This document shows, one piece after another, positions 34,047-42,169 of a stretch of DNA of 64,000 nucleotides. The DNA is taken from positions 62,001 through 126,000 of the forward strand of contig NZ_JABWSY010000014.1 in NCBI RefSeq assembly GCF_013396335.1, written 5' to 3'. Within the stretch, counting starts at the first letter, position 1; the number at the start of each line of letters is the position of its first letter. The notes under the pieces were generated by a model. It was given only the letters and a program-made list of their open reading frames with translations, had not been told where the DNA came from and searched no databases. The stretch comes from Bacillus sp. EB106-08-02-XG196 (GTDB lineage: Bacteria; Bacillota; Bacilli; Bacillales; Cytobacillaceae). A program made the translations under genes and the position numbers.

Positions 34047-34306
34047 GCCACAGGTTCCGACACCATGACTCTTAGATTCATCAAACTTGTCTGAAGTTGC
34101 CTCTGGTTCGGACACCATGACTCATAAATTCATCAAGCTTGTCTGAAGTCACCTCTGGTTCGGACACCATGACTCTTAAATTCATCAAGCTTGTCTGAAG
34201 TCGCCTCTGGTTCGGACACCATGATTCTTAGATTCATCAAGCTTGTCTGAAGTCACCTCTGGTTCGGACACCATGACTCTAAAGTTCAACAAACTTGTCC
34301 GAAGTA
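34047..34306. repeat. 52-bp tandem minisatellite, five copies
   Basis: Units begin at 34047, 34099, 34151, 34203 and 34255 with an exact 52-bp period. The core of each is CTCTGGTTCGGACACCATGA followed by ATTCATCAAGCTTGTCTGAA; the first and last copies are the most diverged. Each unit contains an inverted pair TTCGGACA/TGTCTGAA. There are no unique spacers and no reading frame across it. Confidence 0.9.
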
Positions 34307-34364
34307 ACGATTTATTTAGAGTAATTTGTACAGAAAACAACAAAGTTTATGAAAAGAGCCTATT

Positions 34365-35078
34365 TTAAAGATACATATTTACTTGACTAAGCTTATCCTT
34401 CTTCAATGTATAATAATAAACCGGTCTCCCAATCCCATAGGTTAATGATTCTTCAAGAACACCGAGATAGGTTAAATATTTCAAGTATTTCCTGACTGAC
34501 ACTCTTGATATATAGGTACTTTCTGCAATATCATCGGTCGAAAAAAGGGCGCCTTCTTTTGATTTAATCACAATTAAGATATTCTGCAGCGTACTACTGG
34601 TTAAACCCTTTGGCAAATCATTGATTGTTTCCCCAGCCGGCCTCTGCTCCGAATGAAGTATTCGATCATCTAATTCTTCCTGGTTAAAAACTTGCTTTTT
34701 TTCAAATAAGGCATATTTGTCTTTATATTTCACCAAGGCCTGGTTAAACCTTTCAAACTCAAATGGTTTAATCAAATAATCGACTACGCCCATCCTTATT
34801 GCAGTTTGTATTTTTTCTGTGTCTGCCGCAGCGGTAATCAGAATAACATCGACTTCCATCTTTTGTTCCCTAATAAATTGAAGCAGTTCGAGACCATTCG
34901 CCCCTGGCATATAGACATCCAGTAAAATGAGGTTCACCTGTTCCTTGTTTAGAAACTCCATTGCATCCTTTACGTTATGAACAATGCCAGATAAACTAAA
35001 TCCATTCATTTCTTTCAGATACCGCTTATTAAACTCTGCTACCATTGGATCATCTTCGACTATCAGAACCTTAATCAT
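34365..35078 (-). CDS. CitB/DcuR-family response regulator
   Basis: Regulator of 237 residues. Receiver domain with VEDDPMV, phospho-Asp in LILLDVYMPGANGLEL and Lys in DYLIKPFEF; the C-terminal half has an HTH of the CitT/DcuR type (TDDIAESTYISRVSVRKYLK). It overlaps the sensor kinase gene by 8 bp. In Bacillus such regulators (MalR, DctR, CitT) switch on C4-dicarboxylate or citrate transport genes. Confidence 0.88.
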   Translation of the reverse strand: MIKVLIVEDDPMVAEFNKRYLKEMNGFSLSGIVHNVKDAMEFLNKEQVNLILLDVYMPGANGLELLQFIREQKMEVDVILITAAADTEKIQTAIRMGVVDYLIKPFEFERFNQALVKYKDKYALFEKKQVFNQEELDDRILHSEQRPAGETINDLPKGLTSSTLQNILIVIKSKEGALFSTDDIAESTYISRVSVRKYLKYLTYLGVLEESLTYGIGRPVYYYTLKKDKLSQVNMYL

Positions 35079-36681
35079 GATTCCACCCCTTTGCCTCGTA
35101 TGGAATTCGTATATGAATCTCTGTTCCTAGCAATAATTTTGAATCAATCGTCCATTCCCCGCCTAAGTTTTCAATGCTTCTTGTAACGAGGTATAGACCA
35201 TAGCCACGATTTTCCCCTTTTGTGGAATAACCTTTTTCAAGAACGTTCTTTTGAATCTCATCAGGAATTCCTGGTCCCGAATCCAAAACTTCCATTGTTA
35301 ATAATTTATCCGAATAATGAAGCGTAATTTCAAGTGTTTTATCGCTGGAATCAGCCATCGCTTCAATCGCATTATCAATTAAATTACCAAGAATGGTGAT
35401 TAACTCATGGGCAATCCTAGGGTTCGCCGGCTCAGGAATCACAGTATTTACCTCAATGATAAACTCCACATTTTCTTCCCTGGTATAGCTTAATTTTCCC
35501 ATCAGAAATCCGGCTAGAGCAGGATCTTTAATATGTTGAGTGATGTTTCCTAATTCTTGATTTTGGTGGCCGACTAAAGTGCGAATAAAATCAGATAGTT
35601 CATCGTAGTACCTCATTTGGACCATTCCAAGAATAACATGCAGGCGATTCATAAACTCATGAGACTGCGCACGGAGTGCTTCCGCATAGGTTTTCACGCC
35701 TGTTAATTGCTCCGCTAATTGCTTGACATCGCTCTTATCCCTGAAGGTTGAAATCGCCCCAACCACCTCGCCATTTACAACTAATGGAGCTCGATTAACG
35801 AGGATGGAAACACCGTTAATAGTTTGTTCTTCATCTAGTTCTGGTTTACCTGTCTCAAGAACCTGATTAAGTTTGGTTGATGGCAAATATTCGTGAATTT
35901 TCATCCCAATCAGATCTTCAGATAGCCCTGCCTTTTGAAAAATTTGTCGTGCTGATTGATTGACCAGAGTAATGGTTTGTTCTTTATCAACGGCAATGAT
36001 TCCCTCACGTACGGATTGAAGCATCGTACTCCGCTCTTCAAAAATCTTGGCAATGGCAAAGGGTTCAAGTCCAAATAGGATTCTTTTAATATACCTTGCT
36101 AGTAAAATCGCACCAATGACCCCAACAAATAAGCCTAATACCGTAACAGTAAGAATACTCCGATGGCTTCTGCCAAGAGCTTCATCTACACTTGTTAGAG
36201 ATATGCCGACAGCAGCCACACCTATCTGTTCTCCAGTCTTGTTATAGATAGGTGTAAAGGCACGTAAGGATTCGCCTAATGTCCCCCGGGAGCTTGATAC
36301 ATATTCTTTTCCCTTAAGTGCTTCCTTCTCATCCCCGCCGACAAAATGCTTGCCAATTTGTTTTGGATTAGGGTGCGATTGCCGTATTCCGTTCATATCC
36401 ATGACAACGATAAACATCATATCAGTGGCAGATTGAATTTCCTTTGTATATTCTTGAATCTCATTTGCCTTCTGGTCGTCCTCCAAGGCGTCTATAATAA
36501 TCTGAGAGGCTGCAACAGATCTCGAAACCATCCTCGCTTTCTCGTCTTGATGTTTTCTAATATTTTCACTGACGGTATTGCTTATTAATAAATCTGTAAT
36601 CATTAAAGACATAAGTACTACTAAACAAACAAAGAATATGATGATTGTACTTAACTTAAACTTAAAACGTTGAGTTTGCAT
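35071..36681 (-). CDS. CitA/DcuS-family sensor histidine kinase
   Basis: Sensor of 536 residues in the DctS/MalK/CitS group. Two membrane helices (about 12-32 and 175-195) enclose an extracytoplasmic Cache-type domain of about 140 residues that would bind a dicarboxylate. A cytoplasmic PAS domain (about 215-325) follows, then an SpoOB-type H-box (RAQSHEFMNRLHVILGMVQM) and an HATPase domain (DNAIEAM, DSGPGIP, GYGLYLV). Best guess is regulation of the symporter at 30443. Confidence 0.9.
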   Translation of the reverse strand: MQTQRFKFKLSTIIIFFVCLVVLMSLMITDLLISNTVSENIRKHQDEKARMVSRSVAASQIIIDALEDDQKANEIQEYTKEIQSATDMMFIVVMDMNGIRQSHPNPKQIGKHFVGGDEKEALKGKEYVSSSRGTLGESLRAFTPIYNKTGEQIGVAAVGISLTSVDEALGRSHRSILTVTVLGLFVGVIGAILLARYIKRILFGLEPFAIAKIFEERSTMLQSVREGIIAVDKEQTITLVNQSARQIFQKAGLSEDLIGMKIHEYLPSTKLNQVLETGKPELDEEQTINGVSILVNRAPLVVNGEVVGAISTFRDKSDVKQLAEQLTGVKTYAEALRAQSHEFMNRLHVILGMVQMRYYDELSDFIRTLVGHQNQELGNITQHIKDPALAGFLMGKLSYTREENVEFIIEVNTVIPEPANPRIAHELITILGNLIDNAIEAMADSSDKTLEITLHYSDKLLTMEVLDSGPGIPDEIQKNVLEKGYSTKGENRGYGLYLVTRSIENLGGEWTIDSKLLLGTEIHIRIPYEAKGWNHD

Positions 36682-36911
36682 CGTAAAACCTCCGCAATTT
36701 GAACATTCAGCTTGCTCTATCTACTATTGTAGCAATATTTTTACTAGTAGATTAATTATTTTTAAGATAAGACCACAGAAGTAGAGAGAATTAAGGCTGT
36801 GGTTCATTATAAGATTATTTTCTCCCTATTATAATGAATAGTGCATGAAGCGGTAAGGCACATTTTGATAAAAAAATATTTTAAACAATAGGCAGCTTGG
36901 GGGTTTGAAAA

Positions 36912-37418
36912 ATGAAGAAAATAGGACCTAAAGGTATGAAATGGCTAAAGATAATCCACGTTTTTCTAGTAGTATTATTTTTCGGAGGAATTTTAAGTTC
37001 TTTGGCTTTAAATCTTCATATTGATTTCACAAAATATGATGAGTCCTATCTTGGCTACAAAAACATTATCATCATTAGCGATAATATTGTCAGATGGGGC
37101 GCGATTGGAACTTTATTAGTGGGTTTCACTTACGGTTTTTTTACCAACTGGGGGTTTTTCAAGCATAGATGGGTAGGTGTGAAATTTGTTCTATATATGA
37201 TTCAAACAATCGTTGGGATTTTTGTTGTGGACGAGTTAATGGTAGCTAATATGGAATTATTAGAAACTCAAAAGGAAATGGCCTTAAGTAATCCAATCTT
37301 TATTCAAAATCACGAGATTAGACAATATGCGGTCTACTTTCAAGTTCTTGTTACAATTTTCATATTTATTATTTCGTTTTTAAAACCTTGGAAGAAGAAA
37401 AAACCTCATTCAAAATAA
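36912..37418 (+). CDS. Hypothetical four-helix membrane protein (DUF2269-like)
   Basis: Protein of 168 residues with four predicted helices (about 10-30, 58-78, 84-106 and 140-158) and a lysine-rich tail. Overall pattern WLKIIHVFLVVLFFGG resembles DUF2269/YubF-like proteins. A TATAAT box (36830-36835) is upstream. Ends at a perfect 17-bp hairpin. Confidence 0.6.
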   Translation: MKKIGPKGMKWLKIIHVFLVVLFFGGILSSLALNLHIDFTKYDESYLGYKNIIIISDNIVRWGAIGTLLVGFTYGFFTNWGFFKHRWVGVKFVLYMIQTIVGIFVVDELMVANMELLETQKEMALSNPIFIQNHEIRQYAVYFQVLVTIFIFIISFLKPWKKKKPHSK

Positions 37419-37472
37419 AATACTTTATCAATCCGATGAAGGACAAAACCCTGTAGGAATCTCCTTCATAAA

Positions 37473-37511
37473 GCCAATAGCGAACAGTGCCTGTCACTGT
37501 TCGCTATTGGC
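37473..37511. repeat. Perfect 17-bp hairpin repeat
   Basis: GCCAATAGCGAACAGTG and its full complement are separated by CCTGT. It lies between converging genes and may end both, but has no T-run. A second copy of the core AGCGAACAGTG is at 39249-39279, and the centre GTGCCTGTCAC also occurs at 31791. Confidence 0.7.
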
Positions 37512-37524
37512 CACAAGCTCTCTG

Positions 37525-38439
37525 TTATTTTGCATTTTGGTCACTCCAGCCCCTCTTTGTAACTGTAATCTCTTTTCTTTTTTTGATACGCAGCATACAT
37601 GCACCTACTATTGTTCCGAACCAGATAAGAAATAATAGGCATGCAATAATTGGTAATGGTGATAACACAAAAACTGAGTGCCCCAATGCAGTTTGGATGC
37701 CTATCATAACAATCATAAGCAGCCAAGCAACGCAGCCAGCATGAATCAATTTTTGTTTTAAGCTTTCATTTATCACAGCCTTTTCCAAAATCCAAGCAGG
37801 CAGAATCAATGTTTGCAGTGCATGAAATCCAATTCCATGTAGAATAATTATATTCCCAGTCACTCCTGTTAGCCGGTCCTGAAGAAGAATCATCCATAGA
37901 CCAGCAATATTCGCTGCTAAGACCGAGATAAATGCATATCGAATCCCCATTATTAACAAGGGGCGTTGAGAAGACTTCTTCAATCGAAAGAAATGGACTG
38001 TAAGGACTACCGCCAAGATTACTAATACTAGTGAAACAACTCCAAATAGGATTCCCGCAGCCATATCAACAACTGTTCCTTCACGAGAAAATCTCGGACT
38101 TATTCCTCTAAAGTTTTGAACCGTTTCTATGGTATAAGAATATAAGCTTGTAATAATAAATAACCACCGCACCGCTTTCCTTTTGGCAGTATTCAGTCTA
38201 GTTAAGGGCAGAATGGCAGCGATTGATAATATATAAATTCCGATAGCTGCATTAAAAGAAAAGGCATCCTTCACGTTTCCTTCAGGTAAAATAATCGAAC
38301 CTCGAAAAAACATATAAATGGCAATTCCTGCCGAAAGTATAAATCCGAATATACCTGTAATAACTAGTGCCCTTTCTCCTTCAAAAATCCCAACGGTTGG
38401 TTCATTTTCAATTCGACTTGCTTTCGCTAACTTTGACAT
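37525..38439 (-). CDS. Hypothetical eight-helix membrane protein
   Basis: Membrane protein of 304 residues with about eight hydrophobic helices and no recognised domain. Three copies of a 22-bp palindrome lie in its upstream region, shared with the neighbouring TetR gene, so it is very probably the main target of that repressor. It might be an exporter or membrane-modifying protein; unknown. Confidence 0.6.
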   Translation of the reverse strand: MSKLAKASRIENEPTVGIFEGERALVITGIFGFILSAGIAIYMFFRGSIILPEGNVKDAFSFNAAIGIYILSIAAILPLTRLNTAKRKAVRWLFIITSLYSYTIETVQNFRGISPRFSREGTVVDMAAGILFGVVSLVLVILAVVLTVHFFRLKKSSQRPLLIMGIRYAFISVLAANIAGLWMILLQDRLTGVTGNIIILHGIGFHALQTLILPAWILEKAVINESLKQKLIHAGCVAWLLMIVMIGIQTALGHSVFVLSPLPIIACLLFLIWFGTIVGACMLRIKKRKEITVTKRGWSDQNAK

Positions 38440-38460
38440 ATAATAACCCTCTTTCTGTAA

Positions 38461-38575
38461 ATTTATTTATCAATCAATAAATTACCAATAAAAAAAATAT
38501 GCATATTTATTTGTCTGTCAATAAATGATATTTCAAAAAGTAATTCTAGTACTATTTATTTATTAGTCAATAAAT
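38461..38575. promoter_or_regulatory. Three TetR-type operators
   Basis: ATTTATT-N8-AATAAAT occurs at 38461-38482, 38505-38526 and 38554-38575, between the membrane-protein gene and the stop of the TetR gene. A fourth identical half-site pair lies upstream of the TetR gene at 39153. Confidence 0.7.
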
Positions 38576-38612
38576 AAAACTTTAAAAAAAGAAGAGCCAT
38601 AAAGCTCCTTTT

Positions 38613-39128
38613 TTAACAATGATCTTTTCCATGGGTTAATTGGGGTAAATTCAATACTTCAGCTAGAGTAATTAATAAACCAGTACCAATAAAATGGGCC
38701 GCTGTTTCTTTTGCATTTGGAATACCTGCATTTTCAAATTTCGAGGTTAAGGATTCGAAAATGGTAAGAAATAATTGACTGACATGTTCTCGAATTCCCG
38801 GTTCAGAAATGGCATGTGCCTGCATAACCATCAATACTTCATCACGATGGGTTTGGATAATTTGTTCAAAAGCATGCCCCATGGTTTCGATTAATTGATC
38901 GGCAGGTGCATGAACTTCAGCAAAAGTGTCATAGATGCGGCCAAATGCCCGGTCAATAACCGCCTTAAATAGTTCTTCTTTGTTTTCAAAAAAGTGAAAC
39001 ACATAAGGCTGTGTTACTCCAGCTGCCTTTGCAACCATTGCAGTAGTTGCTTTATAATACCCCCTTTCGGCAAAGACTCCTACAGCGTTTTCTATTATGA
39101 TTTCTTTTTTATCTTCTCTGGCTGCCAC
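38613..39128 (-). CDS. TetR/AcrR family transcriptional regulator
   Basis: Repressor of 171 residues. The HTH is at about residues 25-50 (ATTAMVAKAAGVTQPYVFHF). The C-terminal helices are the ligand domain (TetR_C type). It is encoded just upstream of a membrane-protein gene in the same direction, and four matching palindromes flank the pair. The C-terminus ends HGKDHC, and a weak hairpin with T-run (about 38590-38609) follows. Confidence 0.87.
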   Translation of the reverse strand: MAAREDKKEIIIENAVGVFAERGYYKATTAMVAKAAGVTQPYVFHFFENKEELFKAVIDRAFGRIYDTFAEVHAPADQLIETMGHAFEQIIQTHRDEVLMVMQAHAISEPGIREHVSQLFLTIFESLTSKFENAGIPNAKETAAHFIGTGLLITLAEVLNLPQLTHGKDHC

Positions 39129-39152
39129 GTTTGCTTCAACCCTTTTTAGTTA

Positions 39153-39174
39153 ATTTATTTATCAATAAATAAAT
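39153..39174. promoter_or_regulatory. TetR-type operator upstream of its own gene
   Basis: ATTTATT-N8-AATAAAT, the same layout as the three sites at 38461-38575, 24 bp before the tetR start, consistent with autorepression. Confidence 0.65.
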
Positions 39175-39248
39175 CATATTCAAAGCTAAGGTATTTGTCA
39201 ATCTCAAATGAACTTAAAAATTATACTTGGTCCATTATCTTTGTTTTC

Positions 39249-39279
39249 ATAGCGAACAGTGCTTGTCACTGTTCGCTAT
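39249..39279. repeat. Hairpin repeat, second copy
   Basis: ATAGCGAACAGTG/CACTGTTCGCTAT stem of 13 bp with loop CTTGT, nearly identical to 37473-37511. Confidence 0.65.
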
Positions 39280-39292
39280 TGGGCCATAATCA

Positions 39293-39745
39293 CTAAATAT
39301 TCAGTGCTTCCTGTTGAACCTTTTGCATGAATTCTTGCACCACAATATTGTTGCTTTTCTCGCTGCCGAGCTTTAACATGGCCCTTCCAACGAAATTAAC
39401 TCCCTCGTTTTGTCCCTCATAAATAAATTTCGTTTGATTATCATTGATTTTAAGTAAGCTAAAACTTAGAGAAATCTTAAAAGCCTTACCTAAAACAAAA
39501 CTTATTTGCTTATGCTTTTTATCTGGTTGATCTTCAAATGCTAATGTTTCTACAATATAAGTTTCTACGCGCCTGCCTTCTCGGTATTTTTGCTCGTGCT
39601 TTGCCCCCACTTCTACTTCCGTTTTTTCAATAAGGGTATGTTCCTCGACCTTAGGCATGATTTTCTTAATATTTTTATCGAAAAATAAGCTCCAAACTTT
39701 TTCAATATTAACCTCTATAATTGTTTCTTCTTTCCATTTGATCAT
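39293..39745 (-). CDS. SRPBCC family protein
   Basis: Protein of 150 residues of the START/polyketide-cyclase-like fold. The opening IKWKEETIIEVNIEKVWSLF is typical of SRPBCC proteins. Its ATG overlaps the MerR gene by 4 bp, so it is the coregulated partner. Probable small hydrophobic ligand-binding protein; ligand unknown. Confidence 0.78.
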   Translation of the reverse strand: MIKWKEETIIEVNIEKVWSLFFDKNIKKIMPKVEEHTLIEKTEVEVGAKHEQKYREGRRVETYIVETLAFEDQPDKKHKQISFVLGKAFKISLSFSLLKINDNQTKFIYEGQNEGVNFVGRAMLKLGSEKSNNIVVQEFMQKVQQEALNI

Positions 39746-40086
39746 TCCATTTCCTCCCTCCCTGACGCAATAAAATCATCAATTTCTTCAACCTGAAGAC
39801 GAAGGTCTTCGATTTGCATCTTGATATTATCTCTTTTTTGTAATAATAAATCTTCTAAGTGAGCGAAGGATTCATCCTCCATCACAGAAATCATCTCCTG
39901 TATCGTAAAGCCAAATCTCCTTAGCTTCACTAAGAGAATCGCCAAAAAGTAGCTTCCATCATCATAATAGCGGTAATTATTTTCTGGGTTAATGTAGGCA
40001 GGTTCTAGCAACTTTACCTCTGCATAATATCGTAACGTTTCTTTACTAAACCCGGTCATCTTCGAAAAATCACTAATCTTGTACAG
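39742..40086 (-). CDS. MerR family regulator, probable CTG start
   Basis: MerR-type regulator of 114 residues. From the first ATG (40059) the protein would lack the first part of the winged helix. Extending to CTG at 40086 gives YKISDFSKMTGFSKETLRYY, the full MerR start, with GGGGAGGG 6 bp upstream. The C-terminal coiled coil (about 65-110) has no metal-binding cysteines. A MerR-type promoter and operator lie just upstream, so it is autoregulated together with the SRPBCC gene. Confidence 0.8.
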   Translation of the reverse strand: MYKISDFSKMTGFSKETLRYYAEVKLLEPAYINPENNYRYYDDGSYFLAILLVKLRRFGFTIQEMISVMEDESFAHLEDLLLQKRDNIKMQIEDLRLQVEEIDDFIASGREEME

Positions 40087-40107
40087 ATATATCCCTCCCC
40101 AGCTAAA

Positions 40108-40138
40108 TAATAAACTGTGTGGTGCACCACACAGTCAA
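40108..40138 (-). promoter_or_regulatory. MerR-type promoter with perfect palindrome
   Basis: The minus strand has TTGACT (40138-40133), a 19-bp spacer and TTATTA. The spacer region is a perfect 22-bp palindrome (40114-40135; half-site ACTGTGTGGTG). An over-long spacer holding a dyad is the hallmark of MerR-controlled promoters. Confidence 0.75.
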
Positions 40139-40150
40139 CCATTACTTTTA

Positions 40151-40756
40151 TTAAATATTTTTCTTCATAAGTTGTGCTATATGTATATCATTTTGATCTG
40201 CACTATTTTCTAATTGCTTAATGATTAACTCTTGTCTAGATGCCGGATGATTTTGACTTAGTTTGGCTTTCCCCTCTATTTTGTTTATATTGATTTTAAA
40301 ACCCACAATACCTTTACCCATGCCCTTAATATAATTTTCATCAACATTTTCTAAGTGATAGGAACTATCTGGCCTTTCATATTTTTTTACCATGTCTGAC
40401 AATGATTCAAATACTTCCTGCTCATCCTCGACAATCTCCAACTGTCCATAAACATGAATAGTAACATAATTCCAGGTTGGTACTGCTTGATTGGTCTCAT
40501 ACCAGGATGGTGAAATATAGCAGTGGGGACCTTGAAAGATAACGAGCACTTTTTGATTCACAATATCCTTCCATTGCTCGTTTGGGCGGGCAAAATGTCC
40601 ATACAAAAAGCCTTTTTCTTTATTCAAAAGCAGAGGCAGATGAGTAGCGTACGGTTCACCATTATGCTGAGAAAACAATATAGCAAAGCTATTTTTTTCA
40701 ATAAAGTCGTACATTACTTCATCATTATCCATTTTAAATTGTTTAGGTATATACAT
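40151..40756 (-). CDS. PaiB-like FMN-binding protein
   Basis: Protein of 201 residues in the PaiB/FMN-binding split-barrel family. Seen: MYIPKQFKM at the start and PWYETNQAVPTWNYV-like sequence (PSWYETNQAVPTWNYVTIHV) in the middle, and GFKININKIEGKAKLSQN near the end. GTGGAG lies upstream of the ATG at 40756. PaiB of Bacillus affects sporulation and protease genes; whether this copy is the orthologue is not certain, as no paiA neighbour is present. Confidence 0.85.
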   Translation of the reverse strand: MYIPKQFKMDNDEVMYDFIEKNSFAILFSQHNGEPYATHLPLLLNKEKGFLYGHFARPNEQWKDIVNQKVLVIFQGPHCYISPSWYETNQAVPTWNYVTIHVYGQLEIVEDEQEVFESLSDMVKKYERPDSSYHLENVDENYIKGMGKGIVGFKININKIEGKAKLSQNHPASRQELIIKQLENSADQNDIHIAQLMKKNI

Positions 40757-40844
40757 ATCTTTCATCTCCACTCTATAGGTATTTGAATTATTTCTCTTTC
40801 GGCTAATCAAAACCCTCTTAAGCCATGATAGTTTTAGAAATAGA

Positions 40845-40876
40845 AAAGGACTGGGGAGGTTAATCGCCAGTCCTTT
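40845..40876 (-). terminator. Terminator of the LCP gene
   Basis: 10-bp stem AAAGGACTGG/CCAGTCCTTT with a 12-base loop; the minus-strand exit reads TTTTCTATTTC. Confidence 0.75.
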
Positions 40877-40896
40877 GGGAATTCTATGCTAAAAAT

Positions 40897-41829
40897 TCAG
40901 CTTTCAATATTCAATTCCAACTGTGATTTCAATTCTTCCTGAATACGCTTTTGTTCTGCGAGCGTTACAATTCCATAATAGATATTTTCAATCATTTTTC
41001 CCTCTGAGTGCAACACCAGCTGTTCGATGTTTCTTCCCGCATCCTTATAATTCTTTTGGATATCCATCATTTCATCAAAAGTAAGATTCGTTTTGACATT
41101 ACTCCCAATCGCATGGAAAATATCTGGTGCTTTTGCTAAGCTTGATAGACTTGCGCCCTCTTTGATCACGGCTTGAATCACTTGACGCTGGCGTTCTTGA
41201 CGGCCGAAGTCCCCATTTGGATCATCGTATCTCATTCTAATAAAAGTTAGTGCTTCCTCCCCATTTAGATGAATCTTTCCAGTGGGAAAATTATATTCAC
41301 CAACATTAAAAGCAAAATCATTCTCGACATTAATCCCACCCAAGGTATCAACAATATCCTTAAATCCTTCCATATTGATTTTCACATAATAATCAATCGG
41401 AAAATCAAGGAATTTCTCCACAGTATCTACCGCCATTGAAACACCGCCAAATGCGTAAGCATGGTTGATCTTATCTTCTTTCCCCTTACCGACAATCTCT
41501 GTCATGGTATCCCTTGGAATACTTAGCATCTTTACAGAATTATTATATGGATTTACTGTTAACACAATCATCGTGTCAGAACGTCCACTATCTCCTTCAC
41601 GCTCATCAACACCAAGCATTAAAACAGAAAATGGTTCTTTCTTTTTTATAGCTTCAGTCTGCTGCTCCTTACTTTGCTTGTCACCGAGCGGTTCATGCAT
41701 GGTTGCTACTGCTTTATTAAAAGATTTATAGATTGTAAATCCATAGATACCGCCAGCGATTAAGATCATAAATAAAAACAAGCCTATTATATTTCGCCAG
41801 TTAAGCCTCCGCCTTTTTCTTCTTCTCAT
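40897..41829 (-). CDS. LytR-CpsA-Psr family cell wall ligase
   Basis: Membrane protein of 310 residues: Arg-rich N-terminus, one membrane helix (about 13-33) and an extracytoplasmic LCP domain. Motifs include the GVDEREGDSGRSDTMIV pyrophosphate site with its conserved Asp/Arg, then SIPRDTMTEIVG and FIRMRYDDPNGDFGRQERQ. LCP enzymes attach teichoic acids or capsule to peptidoglycan (TagTUV). Which paralogue this is cannot be told. Confidence 0.92.
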   Translation of the reverse strand: MRRRKRRRLNWRNIIGLFLFMILIAGGIYGFTIYKSFNKAVATMHEPLGDKQSKEQQTEAIKKKEPFSVLMLGVDEREGDSGRSDTMIVLTVNPYNNSVKMLSIPRDTMTEIVGKGKEDKINHAYAFGGVSMAVDTVEKFLDFPIDYYVKINMEGFKDIVDTLGGINVENDFAFNVGEYNFPTGKIHLNGEEALTFIRMRYDDPNGDFGRQERQRQVIQAVIKEGASLSSLAKAPDIFHAIGSNVKTNLTFDEMMDIQKNYKDAGRNIEQLVLHSEGKMIENIYYGIVTLAEQKRIQEELKSQLELNIES

Positions 41830-41861
41830 TTCATTGTCTCCTAAATAAAATCAGCATTATT

Positions 41862-41889
41862 AAAATAGGTTACCAAAGAGTTGTGTCAA
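41862..41889 (-). promoter_or_regulatory. Promoter of the LCP gene
   Basis: Minus-strand TTGACA (41889-41884), 16-bp spacer, TATTTT (41867-41862), 32 bp before the start. Further up, 41890-42127 shows a CAAACGTTTG palindrome near 41980 but no gene. Confidence 0.55.
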
Positions 41890-42127
41890 AGGAATTACAG
41901 GGATATGTCGATTTATTGTTTTTTACTTTACATAGTAACTAAATTATCGACATGAATTGAAGGAAATATTGTTAAACAAACGTTTGATTACAATCATCAT
42001 CGAACCTATTGTAAAACGAAATTTTATTTATTTCCTAGAAAATTTTTTGTCGATTAGGGAGTTTCACTTTTTGGCTATAAATCTACAAACACTGCGAAAT
42101 AAATAAAACTTTCTAGATTCACTAAAA

Positions 42128-42155
42128 AGCTTGAGGAAAAAATTTTCCCCAAGCT
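42128..42155 (-). terminator. Terminator of the CAP-domain gene
   Basis: 13-bp stem AGCTTGAGGAAAA/TTTTCCCCAAGCT; minus-strand exit TTTTTAG. Confidence 0.85.
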
Positions 42156-42169
42156 ATAATGATTAGATC

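Noticed and set aside
34047..34306. Possible CRISPR array
   Set aside because: The 52-bp units are contiguous with no unique spacers, and no cas genes are nearby.
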